Made by a program: the position numbers and the translations under genes. Shown here one piece after another: positions 36,116-44,787 of a DNA stretch of 64,000 nucleotides (its first letter is position 1; every line of letters starts with the position of its first letter). Source of the stretch: Carboxylicivirga sp. M1479 (GTDB lineage: Bacteria > Bacteroidota > Bacteroidia > Bacteroidales > Marinilabiliaceae). The stretch spans positions 62,001 through 126,000 of the forward strand of contig NZ_VKDE01000031.1 in assembly GCF_007097485.1 (NCBI RefSeq). Reading direction: 5' to 3'. Under the pieces are notes generated by a model. That model was not told the DNA's origin and ran no database searches. It was given only the letters and a program-made list of their open reading frames with translations.

Positions 36116-36284
36116 AGTCAATTATACGGTTGAGAACGATGTGAGCCCCAGTACCGCCGACAAATAAAAGTGCCGCCATTACTAATGGTGTATTGCTAGG
36201 TGGTGTATTAGCCATGTAAAAGGCTAGTACAATTACTCCTAAAAGGATGAGTATAATCCCAAAATTCTTTAAAAATGTATTCAT
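36114..36284 (-). CDS. 56-residue two-helix membrane protein
   Basis: A short frame starting at ATG 36284 (MNTFLKNFGIILILLGVIVLAFYM) with a first membrane helix at residues 8-24, a polar TPPSNTP loop, a second helix (LVMAALLFVGGTGAHIVL) and a final NRIID. The layout (two helices around an NTP loop, ending HIVLNR) matches small conserved membrane proteins that I recall from Bacteroidota genomes, function unknown. It converges on comB, sharing the terminator region, and is followed on the far side by a repeat-filled gap. Confidence 0.7.
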   Translation of the reverse strand: MNTFLKNFGIILILLGVIVLAFYMANTPPSNTPLVMAALLFVGGTGAHIVLNRIID

Positions 36285-36589
36285 AGTGATATTATTTAGG
36301 TAGATCTAAATATACGAACAAATCAGTCTTTCGCAAACACGCATTGTTGTAACGATGAATGATTGTTTTACCGCAGAGGACGCGAAGAGCGCAGAGCGCG
36401 TAAATAACGCCATAGCAACAAGCTCTTTTTGTTTTTAATCTCGCTGAAGCAATCTTTCCAATGCATTGCGTCTGTGGCCTCTTGAAAAAATACTTTAGTT
36501 GCTGTTATGACATTAGGGAGATCGGGAAGTTCCAAACTTGTTTTGGAAATCACCCGACCGAACTTATGTTGTAAGCGCATAAGAAAGTT

Positions 36590-36690
36590 TTTTGGCAAGC
36601 AGCCTTGATTTTCTTTGTATACTTTCTTGTATCAAGACAAGAGAAGTATAAGCCCCGCGGCTATAGCGACGAATGAGAATCGAATGTATT
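36590..36690 (+). repeat. Possible diverged member of dispersed family R1
   Basis: TACTTTCTTGT / ACAAGAGAAGTA forms a hairpin around a short loop and is followed by AAGCCCCGCGGCTATAGC. That tail resembles AAAGCCCTTGCGGCTAGAGC, which follows a variable hairpin in the R1 elements. The upstream part GGCAAGCAG also resembles R1. No coding function was seen here. Confidence 0.45.
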
Positions 36691-37490
36691 TACCGCAGAG
36701 GGCGTAAAGTATTGCCTCCATTGTATAATTCTTTCTCAGCGTACACCTTTAACTCCGCGGTTAAATATTTTCACTCTTTACCGCAGAGGACGCGAAGAGC
36801 GCAGAGGATTACCGTTGTGTAGTCTTAACGTTCTTTTTCAATTCACGGTTTATTGTTTTTCCATATAGGAATGAAGATGTCTTCATTGAATAATTCTTTC
36901 TCTGCGTACTCCTTTAACTTCGCGGTTAAATATTTTTACTATTTACCGCAGAGCACACGAAGAGCGCAGAGGATTACCGTATCGTAATCTTTATGTTCTT
37001 TTTTACATCACGGTTAATTGTTATTTCAAAAAAAAGTGAAGATATTTTTATTGTTTAACACTTTCTTTGCGTACTTCTTTAACTCTGCGGTTAAATATTT
37101 TTGCTTTTTACCGCAGAGAACGCAAAGAGCACAGAGGATTACCGTTGTGTAGTCTTAACGTTCTTTTTCAATTCACGGTTTATTGTTTTCCATATAGGAA
37201 TGAAGATATTTTTATTGTTTAACTCTTTCTCAGCGTACTCCTTTAACTCTGCGGTTAGAGTTTTTGCTTTTTACCGCAGAGAACGCAAAGAGCACAGAGG
37301 ATTACCGTTGTGTAGTCTTAACGTTCTTTTTCAATTCACGGTTTATTGTTTTCCATATAGGAATGAAGATATTTTTATTGTTTAACTCTTTCTCAGCGTA
37401 CTCCTTTAACTCTGCGGTTAGTGTTTTTTTACTTTTTTACCGCCGAGGACGCCAAGAGCGCAGAGGATTACCGTTGTGTAGTTTTTACTT
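36685..37490. repeat. Tandem ~163-bp repeat array with palindromic junctions
   Basis: About five units begin with TTACCGCAGAG at roughly 36778, 36943, 37108, 37271 and 37437, preceded by a degenerate unit near 36690 and a solitary start near 36369. Each unit includes AGGATTACCGTTGTGTAG, CAATTCACGGTTTATTG, a CATATAGGAATGAAGAT block and ends with AACTCTGCGGTTA. At every junction CTCTGCGGTTA faces TACCGCAGAG, forming an inverted repeat across a short T-rich spacer. Units 4 and 5 are nearly identical. The last unit ends against the stop codon of the YCF48-like gene. Apparent frames with FTAEN-type peptides are by-products of the repeat. Confidence 0.88.
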
Positions 37491-38525
37491 CATCAGTATT
37501 GAAATACGCGCTACCCTGCCATCGGAGCCAGCAGCATAAGCCATTAGCGTACCATCAATTGATCGAATGGTGTAGTAGCCTTCGTCACCTCCTTTGTGCC
37601 AAGTTAGGCCGTTATCCTGCGAGTAGTCAAAACCTGTTTTTCCCATGGCAAGCGACAGGCTGGTGCTTCCGTTGTTAAAATGTTGCACACATGAGCGGAA
37701 ACCACGTGGCATCTGCTCGGCCAATAACCAGGTTTTACCACCATCCTTGGTGTAGGCAGCAATGCTGTCGTTCAGGTGAGGTTGATCAAAATTACCACCA
37801 ACAACAATCCCTTGTTGGCTATTTTTAAATTTGATGGAATAAATGCCATCGTAGTCACTGTTAACCTTGATGGGTGTATCTACAATGTGCCAATCATCAC
37901 CGTCGTTTTTAGTTGTATAAACCCTTGCTTTAGAGCCTCCGGTAGCGAACCAGGCATAACCGTTGCTCAGGTAGTCGATGCAGGTGTTGGAGGCGGCAAA
38001 ATTCGCTTCGTTCTTGTATTTAACAGGCATGGCTTCACAGCGCTTCCACGATGCCCCGCCATCATTGGTTTTGATTAGTAAAAAACGTTCATCGATGGGA
38101 TCAGATAAAGCCAGAGCCCGGTTTGCATCTGCAAAAACCAGGGAATTAAAAAAGAGACCTTTGGACGATAATGAATCCATCACTTGCCAGTCGGCACCAC
38201 CGTTAGTAGTGGCATAAATAAGGGCTGGGTTATTAATGCCCAACACAAATGCCCTCAGCGAGTCAAAGGCGTGGATGCTTCTGAAATCATTTTCCAGTTC
38301 CTCTTTAATGGAGCAATCAATCCAGTTTTTACCACCATCGCTTGTTCGCATAACGGTTCCGCCTGAGCCCGATACCCACACCGTATTGGCATCGATAACG
38401 CTTAAGCCGCGTATGGATGCCTGGCTTGGCGTATTAATTTCGTCGATGGAGAAAGTAAGCTGAGGTGATTTGTTGCAAGCCATTAGGCTGATGATCATAG
38501 CGATAAAGAGGATGTGTCGAAGCAT
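37485..38525 (-). CDS. YCF48-like / BNR-repeat beta-propeller lipoprotein
   Basis: A 346-residue protein with a lipoprotein signal (MLRHILFIAMIISLMAC, lipobox LMAC, Cys 17). The mature part has at least six Asp-box repeats: TSDGGKNW, TTNGGADW, TNDGGASW, TKNDGDDW, TKDGGKTW and SQDNGLTW. These give a beta-propeller of the YCF48/sortilin type. In plants YCF48 helps assemble photosystem II; in Bacteroidota such proteins are surface or periplasmic propellers often annotated as oxidoreductases without support. No partner is adjacent. The repeat array at 36685 runs up to its stop codon. Confidence 0.88.
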   Translation of the reverse strand: MLRHILFIAMIISLMACNKSPQLTFSIDEINTPSQASIRGLSVIDANTVWVSGSGGTVMRTSDGGKNWIDCSIKEELENDFRSIHAFDSLRAFVLGINNPALIYATTNGGADWQVMDSLSSKGLFFNSLVFADANRALALSDPIDERFLLIKTNDGGASWKRCEAMPVKYKNEANFAASNTCIDYLSNGYAWFATGGSKARVYTTKNDGDDWHIVDTPIKVNSDYDGIYSIKFKNSQQGIVVGGNFDQPHLNDSIAAYTKDGGKTWLLAEQMPRGFRSCVQHFNNGSTSLSLAMGKTGFDYSQDNGLTWHKGGDEGYYTIRSIDGTLMAYAAGSDGRVARISILMK

Positions 38526-38670
38526 GGTGTTGTTGTGTTTTGTAATTGATGAGGTGTTTTAGTGCTTTAAAAATAAGGAAAAGATTGAATTTGGGAGCTG
38601 AGGCACGGTAATCGCATTTAAAAATCTTTTACGCGAAACTCTTCTCTAATAAAGAGAAAAGAACTTGATT

Positions 38671-38862
38671 TTGCTCTAGCCGCAAGGGCTTTTACTTTCT
38701 TCCTTCAGCCGAAGAAAGTAAACAAAGAAGCCCGCCGACTGCACCACTCGCTTACCCACTAGTTTCTTTGTTTTGAGACAGAAAGAACTCCCTACGGTCA
38801 TACAGCTTTCTGTCTATTCAAAATCAAAGAAAAGTGGGTCCCAAGCTACGTTGCTGATGTCG
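38671..38862 (-). repeat. Dispersed structured element R1, copy a
   Basis: Read on the minus strand it contains CAGCAACGTAGCTTGGGACCC, GGGTAAGCGAGTGG, AGTCGGCGGGC and AAAGCCCTTGCGGCTAGAGC, shared with copies at 52715 and 53088. Hairpin TTTACTTTCTTC / GAAGAAAGTAAA (12 bp) surrounds the loop CTTCAGCC. A second arm pairs CTTTGTTTTGA with TCAAAATCAAAG and GACAGAAAG with CTTTCTGTC. The rest of the 38526-39297 gap shows no further feature. Confidence 0.8.
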
Positions 38863-39297
38863 GATGCGTAACATGGAACCTTGTAAGTTTAAATGCGGAT
38901 TGCGGTGGGAGCTGAGGTTTTTGATGTTTATGTGATAACAGTGTGCATGAGCTCAAGAAAAAGGGTTTATGCTTTCAATTATGAGAATTGTTTAGTTGTA
39001 TAACTTCCAATTAAACCACAAGTAGTATGCCCAGACAACTGCCCATTATCAATCACGATGCCTTGCTATGTTCATCAATTAAAATAAATCATTCGTCAAA
39101 GAAAATAGCCCCTCAAGCGCATGCAACTGGCGCTGCTGATATATGTCATTTTATTGATGGGGTGATTGCGAGTAGTTTTATGATAAGTATTGCAGGGTAA
39201 TCCGCCGGCAGGTCTTCAACCGCTCACACTTTGCAGGCAGAGATTGGAAGAAGTGGCCGACGGACCTTTGCAATATAGTACTTTAATCAAGAATCAA

Positions 39298-39675
39298 ATG
39301 AGCATTAAATGCAAAGTGGTTGCTAAAACCAATCCTCAAAATCGCGAAGAATCGAAGTTTTATGTGCAACCCATTCGAAAAGGCACTATTAGTAGAGGTA
39401 AAATGGAAGAGGCAATAGTAAGGGAAACATCGCTTAGTAAAGGTGATGTACGTTCGGTATTAACCACCTTAAGTGATTTTATCGCCGATTATTTAACCGA
39501 AGGCTACAACATCGCTCTTAACGAAATTGGGACTCTATCCATAAGAGTCAGTAGTGAAGGCGTTGTATTGGAAGCAGATGCCACCGTTAATAACATTAAG
39601 AATGTTAGCGTGGGCTTTCGTCCGTCTGTTGAGTTACGCGAAAAAGTGCTTAAAACAAAGTTCGAAAAAGAATAG
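39298..39675 (+). CDS. HU-family DNA-binding protein
   Basis: A 125-residue HU/IHF-like protein of the Bacteroidota HU-HIG subtype. The frame is open upstream to a TTG at 39190, but the ATG at 39298 (MSIKCKVVAKTNPQ) gives the usual length. Features are the FYVQPIRKGTISRGKMEEAI start, the dimerisation helices DVRSVLTTLSDFIADYLTEG, the beta arm NIALNEIGTLSIRVS, and the end NVSVGFRPSVELREKV. Such proteins bend or coat DNA. It lies at the edge of the accessory island and ends at a hairpin terminator. Confidence 0.88.
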   Translation: MSIKCKVVAKTNPQNREESKFYVQPIRKGTISRGKMEEAIVRETSLSKGDVRSVLTTLSDFIADYLTEGYNIALNEIGTLSIRVSSEGVVLEADATVNNIKNVSVGFRPSVELREKVLKTKFEKE

Positions 39676-39697
39676 TTTTGGTCGTAAATTATTGGTT

Positions 39698-39741
39698 AAA
39701 GGCATCTTGCCAGTGGTATTTCACTGGTGGGGTGCCTTTTG
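39698..39741 (+). terminator. Rho-independent terminator after the HU-like gene
   Basis: AAAGGCA pairs with TGCCTTT at the base and GCCAGTG with CACTGGT near the tip, followed by a T-rich run. Confidence 0.75.
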
Positions 39742-39780
39742 TTTAACCTACAATTTATAAACCCTTAGGGGAAGTACCTT

Positions 39781-39884
39781 AAAGCCTAAGGCTTTGCATC
39801 AAAAAGGTTAGACCTTTTGCCCCAAAAGGCTTAGGCTTTTTGCTTAAAAGGTTTAAGGAAAGCGATGGAAAGGTTTAACCTTTT
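39781..39884. repeat. Cluster of four short palindromes
   Basis: AAAGCCTAAGGCTTT, AAAAGGTTAGACCTTTT, AAAAGGCTTAGGCTTTT and AAAGGTTTAACCTTTT follow one another within 104 bases. All share an AAAGG...CCTTT or AAAGCC...GGCTTT theme with a 2-5 base centre. The rest of the gap to 40360 holds no recognised gene. Confidence 0.7.
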
Positions 39885-40359
39885 AAGAGCTTCAATAGTT
39901 GGTGTGGATTTGTCATCCGTACAACTTCAATTCCTCAGCTCAATTACCTATTCTAATCACTTAAGCTCCACCTGCCAAGTCTACGAGTTTTTGCCTTAGC
40001 CTATTGAGGTTATTTAAATTATAAAAGCTACTTTAGTACGCACTATCGGGATAAAGCCACTCAACACAGAGGTGTGGGAACTTCATAATTGGAGTGGTAT
40101 AAATTGAAAATATAAATACGGATGTATCACCTATTAATAGCTGATCATATCTGTTGTATCTACTCATGAGCATGGTTTATGAGAAATGTATCGGCGTATA
40201 GGTTGGGGTACAAGAGAGTTAGGGCTAATTACCTCTAATGCCGTAGGAATATTTGCCTATAAGAACGTAACACAAAGACATATAGACTGCTTAAATTTTA
40301 TAATAATAAATTACCGAAGAACTGACGTTTAAATTTTATGAAAGTTAAAATCGAATAGA

Positions 40360-41067
40360 ATGACAAGAGCTCATAAAAGAATACTAGTACTATATATCTT
40401 TACCGTAGCATTGGGAATAGCGCTTCCATTTTTATTATGTTTGGATGATAAATTGAAATGGAGCTTAGATATTTCAAAAACAATTTCAATATTATCGGCA
40501 TCAATACTTGCGTTATTTTATTTTGATCCTTTTGGAATCAGAAAAAGTAATATAGCAAAGCAACATGAAAATGTAATACAGATATTGGAAAACACATTTT
40601 CTCAAAGAATACTGGCGGATACAAAATTTTTAAATCCAGATTCAAAGTATTCTAAGATGTTCTCACAACATTCTATGACAAAAAAACATCTAGAATTTAT
40701 CTTATCCGATGATTTTGCATCTGAATACCTAGACTATCCAGTGCTAATGAATATTGAAAATTTCATTGAGCAAACGAAAGAACTAGTTAAGTTGAAAAAT
40801 AGTTTGTTTACTCCTCAAAAGGTATCGAATAAAATAAAGTTTTTAGAATTTAGCAGTGCTTCTCGGACAATTATAGAGTATCAGAGTTTTACAATTGCGA
40901 CATGGGGTAGTGGACAAAATAACGATCTAGATAAATTATATGATGAAATGAACAATGAAAAACTGACTCTTAAAAGACTGTTTGAAAATTATTTTGACCT
41001 AATTAATGAATGTGTTATATGGCTTGAAGCAAATTCTTTCTCGACAAAACACTTAAATATAAACTAG
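40360..41067 (+). CDS. Membrane protein of unknown function
   Basis: A 235-residue protein with two membrane helices near the N-terminus (about residues 9-28 and 38-57, LYIFTVALGIALPFLLC and ISILSASILALFYFDPFG), then a soluble helical domain rich in Lys, Asn and Phe. I recognise no family. It is the first gene of the accessory island and is separated from the CBASS operon by about 230 bases with a different upstream region, so it is probably not part of that operon. Low GC and lone position are consistent with horizontal gain. Confidence 0.6.
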   Translation: MTRAHKRILVLYIFTVALGIALPFLLCLDDKLKWSLDISKTISILSASILALFYFDPFGIRKSNIAKQHENVIQILENTFSQRILADTKFLNPDSKYSKMFSQHSMTKKHLEFILSDDFASEYLDYPVLMNIENFIEQTKELVKLKNSLFTPQKVSNKIKFLEFSSASRTIIEYQSFTIATWGSGQNNDLDKLYDEMNNEKLTLKRLFENYFDLINECVIWLEANSFSTKHLNIN

Positions 41068-41164
41068 CCCCAACACACTAGTATAAAGCATTTAGCGTAT
41101 GTGAGAAATTGTAAGAAAGGTTGGGTAATCGTACACCGCCAAATCTTTGATTTGGCTTTAGAAG

Positions 41165-41229
41165 TGAAAAGATAAAAACAAATAAAAGATTTGGCTCAGA
41201 GCATTTTTGGAAGGTATAGTAGGTTAAAT
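41165..41229 (+). repeat. 65-bp direct repeat, left copy, upstream of CBASS
   Basis: The first 33 bases are identical to the copy at 45707 and the whole matches at about 57 of 65 positions. It is preceded by a perfect hairpin GCCAAATC ttt GATTTGGC and ends GTTAAAT. It flanks the CBASS operon on the left. Confidence 0.8.
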
Positions 41230-41297
41230 TCTTTTACACTCCATGCGGCAGGCCGTTGGCGGGAAGCTAAAAAACAGTGGCAGAGCATTACTTAAAC

Positions 41298-42347
41298 ATG
41301 AAGACTTATGAAACTCAAGATATAATTATTAAGATGAAAGAATCTAAACCATTTAAAATACTATCTATTGATGGTGGAGGCATTAAAGGCTTATATAGTG
41401 CTTCAATCCTCAAACGATTAGAAGAAAAATCAGGACGCAAGTCGGGGGACTGTTTCGATATGATATGCGGCACTTCAACTGGTGGACTCATTGCTTTGGG
41501 ATTAGCATCAGGGAAAGGCGCAAGCGAATTGGTCGATTTATACAACAATAAGGGTAATGAGATATTTCCTACAGCCAATAATCGCTTCTGTCGTTTCTTT
41601 CAGAATATATGGAATGGAGCTAAGCAAGTACTATTCTTTGGAAAGTTCTCTGCTAAACCGCTCACACGCATTCTAAAAGATACTTTTGGTAGTACCACTT
41701 TGGGAGAACTTAGTAATTTGGTGTGCATTCCTAGCTTTAATCTTATTTCAGGCATGCCACGTATGTTCAAATATCCTCACAAAGAGGGCGATTTTTATAT
41801 GGATAAAGATATACCATTGGTCGATGCAGCTTTAGCCACATCCGCTGCACCTACTTATCTACCTATACATAGTTACAAAAATATCCTTTATATTGACGGT
41901 GGAGTGTGGGCTAATAACCCCACACAATGTGGATTACTAGAAGCTATCAACTATTTTGTGGGCGAAGGCAAAGCTTATACTCACGTCGAAATCCTATCTG
42001 TAGCAAGTATTTCACAGGCTAGTGGTTGGGCTTCCGGTATTCGTAAACGCCGTTCTTTTATGGGGTGGAAATCTAAGCTAATACAGACCTCAATGGATGG
42101 TCAAGCTTATTTTACCCATTTCTTCCTCACAAAAGCATTACCACAGATAGATGTTCGTTCAAAATACACCAGGCTCGAATCCCCCAAACTATCATGCGAG
42201 CAAATGGCTGTACTCGAAATGGACAGGACAGATAAAAAGGCACTTAAAACTCTTAAAGCTTTGGGCGATCAAGATGGCTACACTTATACCAACAATGCCA
42301 AGGTGATGAAATTTTATGAAACAACTAAAACTTATAAAACCAATTAA
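41298..42347 (+). CDS. capV: Patatin-like phospholipase, CBASS effector (CapV-like)
   Basis: About 349 residues from ATG 41298; the frame extends to a GTG at 41277, and ATG 41334 is also possible. The patatin motifs are intact: oxyanion loop DGGGIKG (about residues 25-31), nucleophile Ser 60 in GTSTGG, and the dyad Asp 200 in DGGVWANNP. In CBASS, the cyclic nucleotide made by the CD-NTase activates the lipase, which degrades the inner membrane and kills the infected cell. It is the first gene of a four-gene operon with two CD-NTases and an E2-like protein; the next start is two bases after its stop. Confidence 0.92.
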   Translation: MKTYETQDIIIKMKESKPFKILSIDGGGIKGLYSASILKRLEEKSGRKSGDCFDMICGTSTGGLIALGLASGKGASELVDLYNNKGNEIFPTANNRFCRFFQNIWNGAKQVLFFGKFSAKPLTRILKDTFGSTTLGELSNLVCIPSFNLISGMPRMFKYPHKEGDFYMDKDIPLVDAALATSAAPTYLPIHSYKNILYIDGGVWANNPTQCGLLEAINYFVGEGKAYTHVEILSVASISQASGWASGIRKRRSFMGWKSKLIQTSMDGQAYFTHFFLTKALPQIDVRSKYTRLESPKLSCEQMAVLEMDRTDKKALKTLKALGDQDGYTYTNNAKVMKFYETTKTYKTN

Positions 42348-42349
42348 CA

Positions 42350-43360
42350 ATGTCGAATTGCCACAACCTTTTTCAAACATTCAACTCAGACTTAAATATC
42401 AGTAAGTCTAAGAAGAAGAAACTGATGACTTCGCGTGATAATCTCAGAGACCTTATCCGCAAATACTTCAAAGAGAATCATTCAGAATACACACCTTACT
42501 TTGCTGGGCAAGGTTCTTACTCTTTAGGTACAATGATTCGCACTAAAGATGATACTTGCGATTTAGATAATGGGGTTTACTTCTTTCCAAAACCAACAGA
42601 AACAGGGACAACATTACAAAAATGGGTAAAGGAAGCTGTAAAGGAAGCTGCGTCAACTACACCAGAGCATCGCAAACGCTGTGTTCGTGTAAACTATGTA
42701 GCAGAATACCATATTGATCTTCCAATTTACTATAAAACGGGTAAAGATAATGAAGAGGAGCACCCTCACCTTGCTGTTAAAAAGGAAGATTGGTCAGAAA
42801 GCGATCCTCGAGAATTCAATCGTTGGTTTAAAGATATTAAGGACGATAAAGGTCAGCTTGTGAGAATAGTACGTTACCTAAAAGCATGGGGCGATACTCG
42901 TTCATTTAAAATGCCAAGCGGTATAACAATGACTGTACTTGCTGCTAATAATATCTCATATAACGATAGGGATGATATTAGTCTAAAAGAAACTTTAGAT
43001 AACATCCAGAGTACACTAAATAGTAGTTGGACTTGTGTTATACCTACTACTCCTGGCGATGATTTATTAGCCAACTTCAAAGGTGACAAAGATAAATTTC
43101 TTGATGCCTCAGAAAAATTCATTGATGATGCCACAAAAGCAATAGCTGAAGCAAATCAACTCAATGCAAGCAAAAAATGGATTAAGCACCTTGGTTCATA
43201 TTTCCCAGAGGGAGAAAATAAGGATGTAGATAAACAGATGAAGAAACTGTTTTCAACAGCTACAAGTGTGGTAACTGGGAATGCGAAACTAAACAGTTTA
43301 GGTCATATACAATCAAACGAAGGAGTCGATCATAAACCACACAAAAATTACGGAGGCTAA
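42350..43360 (+). CDS. CD-NTase 1 (CBASS cyclic-oligonucleotide synthase) with C-terminal Gly-Gly
   Basis: A 336-residue nucleotidyltransferase of the cGAS/DncV-like group. The G[S] motif is GQGSYSLGTMI; metal-binding acids are Asp 71 and Asp 73 (CDLDNGVYF) and Asp 123 (EYHIDLPIYY). The helical second half has LVRIVRYLKAWGD. All three acids are present, so it should be active. The C-terminus is a flexible tail ending HKNYGG, a diglycine end as expected of a substrate for E2-mediated conjugation in type II CBASS. Its stop overlaps the E2-like start codon (TAATG). The nucleotide product cannot be told from sequence by eye. Confidence 0.93.
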   Translation: MSNCHNLFQTFNSDLNISKSKKKKLMTSRDNLRDLIRKYFKENHSEYTPYFAGQGSYSLGTMIRTKDDTCDLDNGVYFFPKPTETGTTLQKWVKEAVKEAASTTPEHRKRCVRVNYVAEYHIDLPIYYKTGKDNEEEHPHLAVKKEDWSESDPREFNRWFKDIKDDKGQLVRIVRYLKAWGDTRSFKMPSGITMTVLAANNISYNDRDDISLKETLDNIQSTLNSSWTCVIPTTPGDDLLANFKGDKDKFLDASEKFIDDATKAIAEANQLNASKKWIKHLGSYFPEGENKDVDKQMKKLFSTATSVVTGNAKLNSLGHIQSNEGVDHKPHKNYGG

Positions 43361-43791
43361 TGGCATATCACAATTCAAAAAATCAAAATCCACTTGCAAT
43401 AATTGGAGCTGAAAGATCTTTATTAAACAGGCATTATAAGTTTATTAACTGCGATATCAAGAGCGGTGTATTGTATTGTTATGGTTCGTTTCAACCAACT
43501 ACCGAATCTGACGTGTACACCTATAGAATAAAGTATAAGCCTTTCAGTTCGCCTGTTACAACTGTCACAAGTCATGATATCGAGTATAATGATGATATTC
43601 ATATGTTCCCCGATAATAATTCGCTTTGCTTATATCACAAAAGCGATATAGTTTGGAACTCTACTATACATCATCTTTATGACACTATTGTACCTTGGAC
43701 TCACGAGTGGTTTGTTTTTTATGAATTGTATAAACTATGTGGTAAGTGGTTACATCCGGAAGTAAAACACAATAACAAGAAGGAGGATTAA
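43360..43791 (+). CDS. E2-like (UBC-fold) protein of short type II CBASS
   Basis: A 143-residue protein with the signature of prokaryotic E2-only CBASS components: HMFPDNNSLCLYH with His 81 and probable catalytic Cys 90, then TIVPWTHEWFVFYELYKLCGKWLHPE, matching the family run of W...I.PW..EW...YE.....G.W. There is no fused E1 domain. In short type II CBASS, such an E2 links the CD-NTase C-terminus to another molecule and primes cyclase activity. The gene sits between the two cyclases with a one-base overlap and a two-base gap. The remote similarity makes the fold assignment inference, but motif and context agree. Confidence 0.82.
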   Translation: MAYHNSKNQNPLAIIGAERSLLNRHYKFINCDIKSGVLYCYGSFQPTTESDVYTYRIKYKPFSSPVTTVTSHDIEYNDDIHMFPDNNSLCLYHKSDIVWNSTIHHLYDTIVPWTHEWFVFYELYKLCGKWLHPEVKHNNKKED

Positions 43792-43793
43792 TT

Positions 43794-44747
43794 ATGTGGC
43801 CAGTATTAGCAATAGCAGGGGCAGGTTATGTTTTATATAAATTGTTTTCGTCCGACGAAGTAAAAGTTACTCACGAATCAGATTGTCATGAGCAGTTTTT
43901 AGGATTTAATCGAACAATATCTATCAGTCACGAGAAAAGAAAAAACCTACAAAGTGCACACAACACCATTCGTACTAAACTTATTAATTACTTTGAAGAT
44001 AGGTATCATATTCCTTATATCGATTTCTTTATTCAAGGCAGTTACAAAATGGGTACGATGGTCGAAAATATGGACTCTTTTAGCGATGTTGATTTAGGTG
44101 TCTATTTCAATGAAAAACCGAGCATTGCTATTAGTACTATTCAGTATCACATCAAAGAAGCATTAACTGGGCATACTTCTAAGGGAGTTGAGATTAAAAA
44201 GATGTGTGTACGTCTTAACTATGTTAGAGATTTTCATATCGACTTACCTATCTATTACAAAGATTGGAACAATACCTATTTTGGCTGTAAGCAAGATGGA
44301 TGGCAAAAGTCAGATCCCAAAGATTTTATCAAATGGTTTCAAACTCAAACAAAAGACAAACCTCAGTTAGTACGAGTAATAAGATATTTAAAGGCGTGGG
44401 CAGATTATCGCAAGCATCAAACCAACAAAAAATATCCAAGTGGATTAGTTTTAACCTTATGGGCAATCGAACACTACTACGAAGATGAAAGGGATGACGT
44501 GGCATTTACTTTTACAAGCGACCAAATACTTCAATATCTCAACGATAAATATCAGTCCGAGTGGGAAGCAAAAATGCCTGTTGCTCCATACGACGATACG
44601 TTAAGCAGATTATCCAATAATCAGAAGGAGTATTTCTATAATGACTTTAAAGAAATGATTGAGAGTGCATCTGCTGTACTTGAATACGATAATCAATATT
44701 CTGCTATTTTGAAATGGAAAAATGTTTTTGGAAACCGATTTAATTAA
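43794..44747 (+). CDS. CD-NTase 2, membrane-anchored
   Basis: A 317-residue second CD-NTase. It has one N-terminal membrane helix (WPVLAIAGAGYVLYKLF, about residues 2-18), unlike cyclase 1. The catalytic region is intact: GSYKMGTM, Asp 98 and Asp 100 in SDVDLGVYF, and Asp 150 in DFHIDLPIYY, followed by LVRVIRYLKAWAD. It is clearly a paralogue of cyclase 1. Its C-terminus ends FGNRFN, without the diglycine, so it should not be an E2 substrate by the same rule. Two intact cyclases in a single CBASS operon are unusual. It is the last gene of the operon. Confidence 0.9.
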   Translation: MWPVLAIAGAGYVLYKLFSSDEVKVTHESDCHEQFLGFNRTISISHEKRKNLQSAHNTIRTKLINYFEDRYHIPYIDFFIQGSYKMGTMVENMDSFSDVDLGVYFNEKPSIAISTIQYHIKEALTGHTSKGVEIKKMCVRLNYVRDFHIDLPIYYKDWNNTYFGCKQDGWQKSDPKDFIKWFQTQTKDKPQLVRVIRYLKAWADYRKHQTNKKYPSGLVLTLWAIEHYYEDERDDVAFTFTSDQILQYLNDKYQSEWEAKMPVAPYDDTLSRLSNNQKEYFYNDFKEMIESASAVLEYDNQYSAILKWKNVFGNRFN

Positions 44748-44787
44748 ATGGAATCAATAAAAGCCAGCATACAATATTTTGTATAAA

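Noticed and set aside
36368-36598. Minus-strand frame of 76 residues
   Set aside because: It ends inside the CCGCAGAG repeat (tail RALRSSRPLR), starts in an R1-like element, and has no recognisable domain; probably not coding.
36685-37490. CRISPR array
   Set aside because: The units are 160 bp long tandem copies with no short repeats, no unique spacers and no cas genes.
37101-37539. Overlapping frames in the repeat array with FTAENAKSTED-type peptides
   Set aside because: They exist only because the 163-bp unit lacks stops in one frame; the peptide repeats with the DNA unit and has no protein features.
39027-39200. 57-residue plus-strand frame before the HU-like gene
   Set aside because: No signal, helix or family pattern and an unclear start; judged chance.
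41075-41140. CCCAAC and GTTGGG about 60 bases apart, suggesting an integron attC site and a gene-cassette array
   Set aside because: The inner arms do not pair convincingly, other gaps in the island lack matching sites, and no integrase is in the window.
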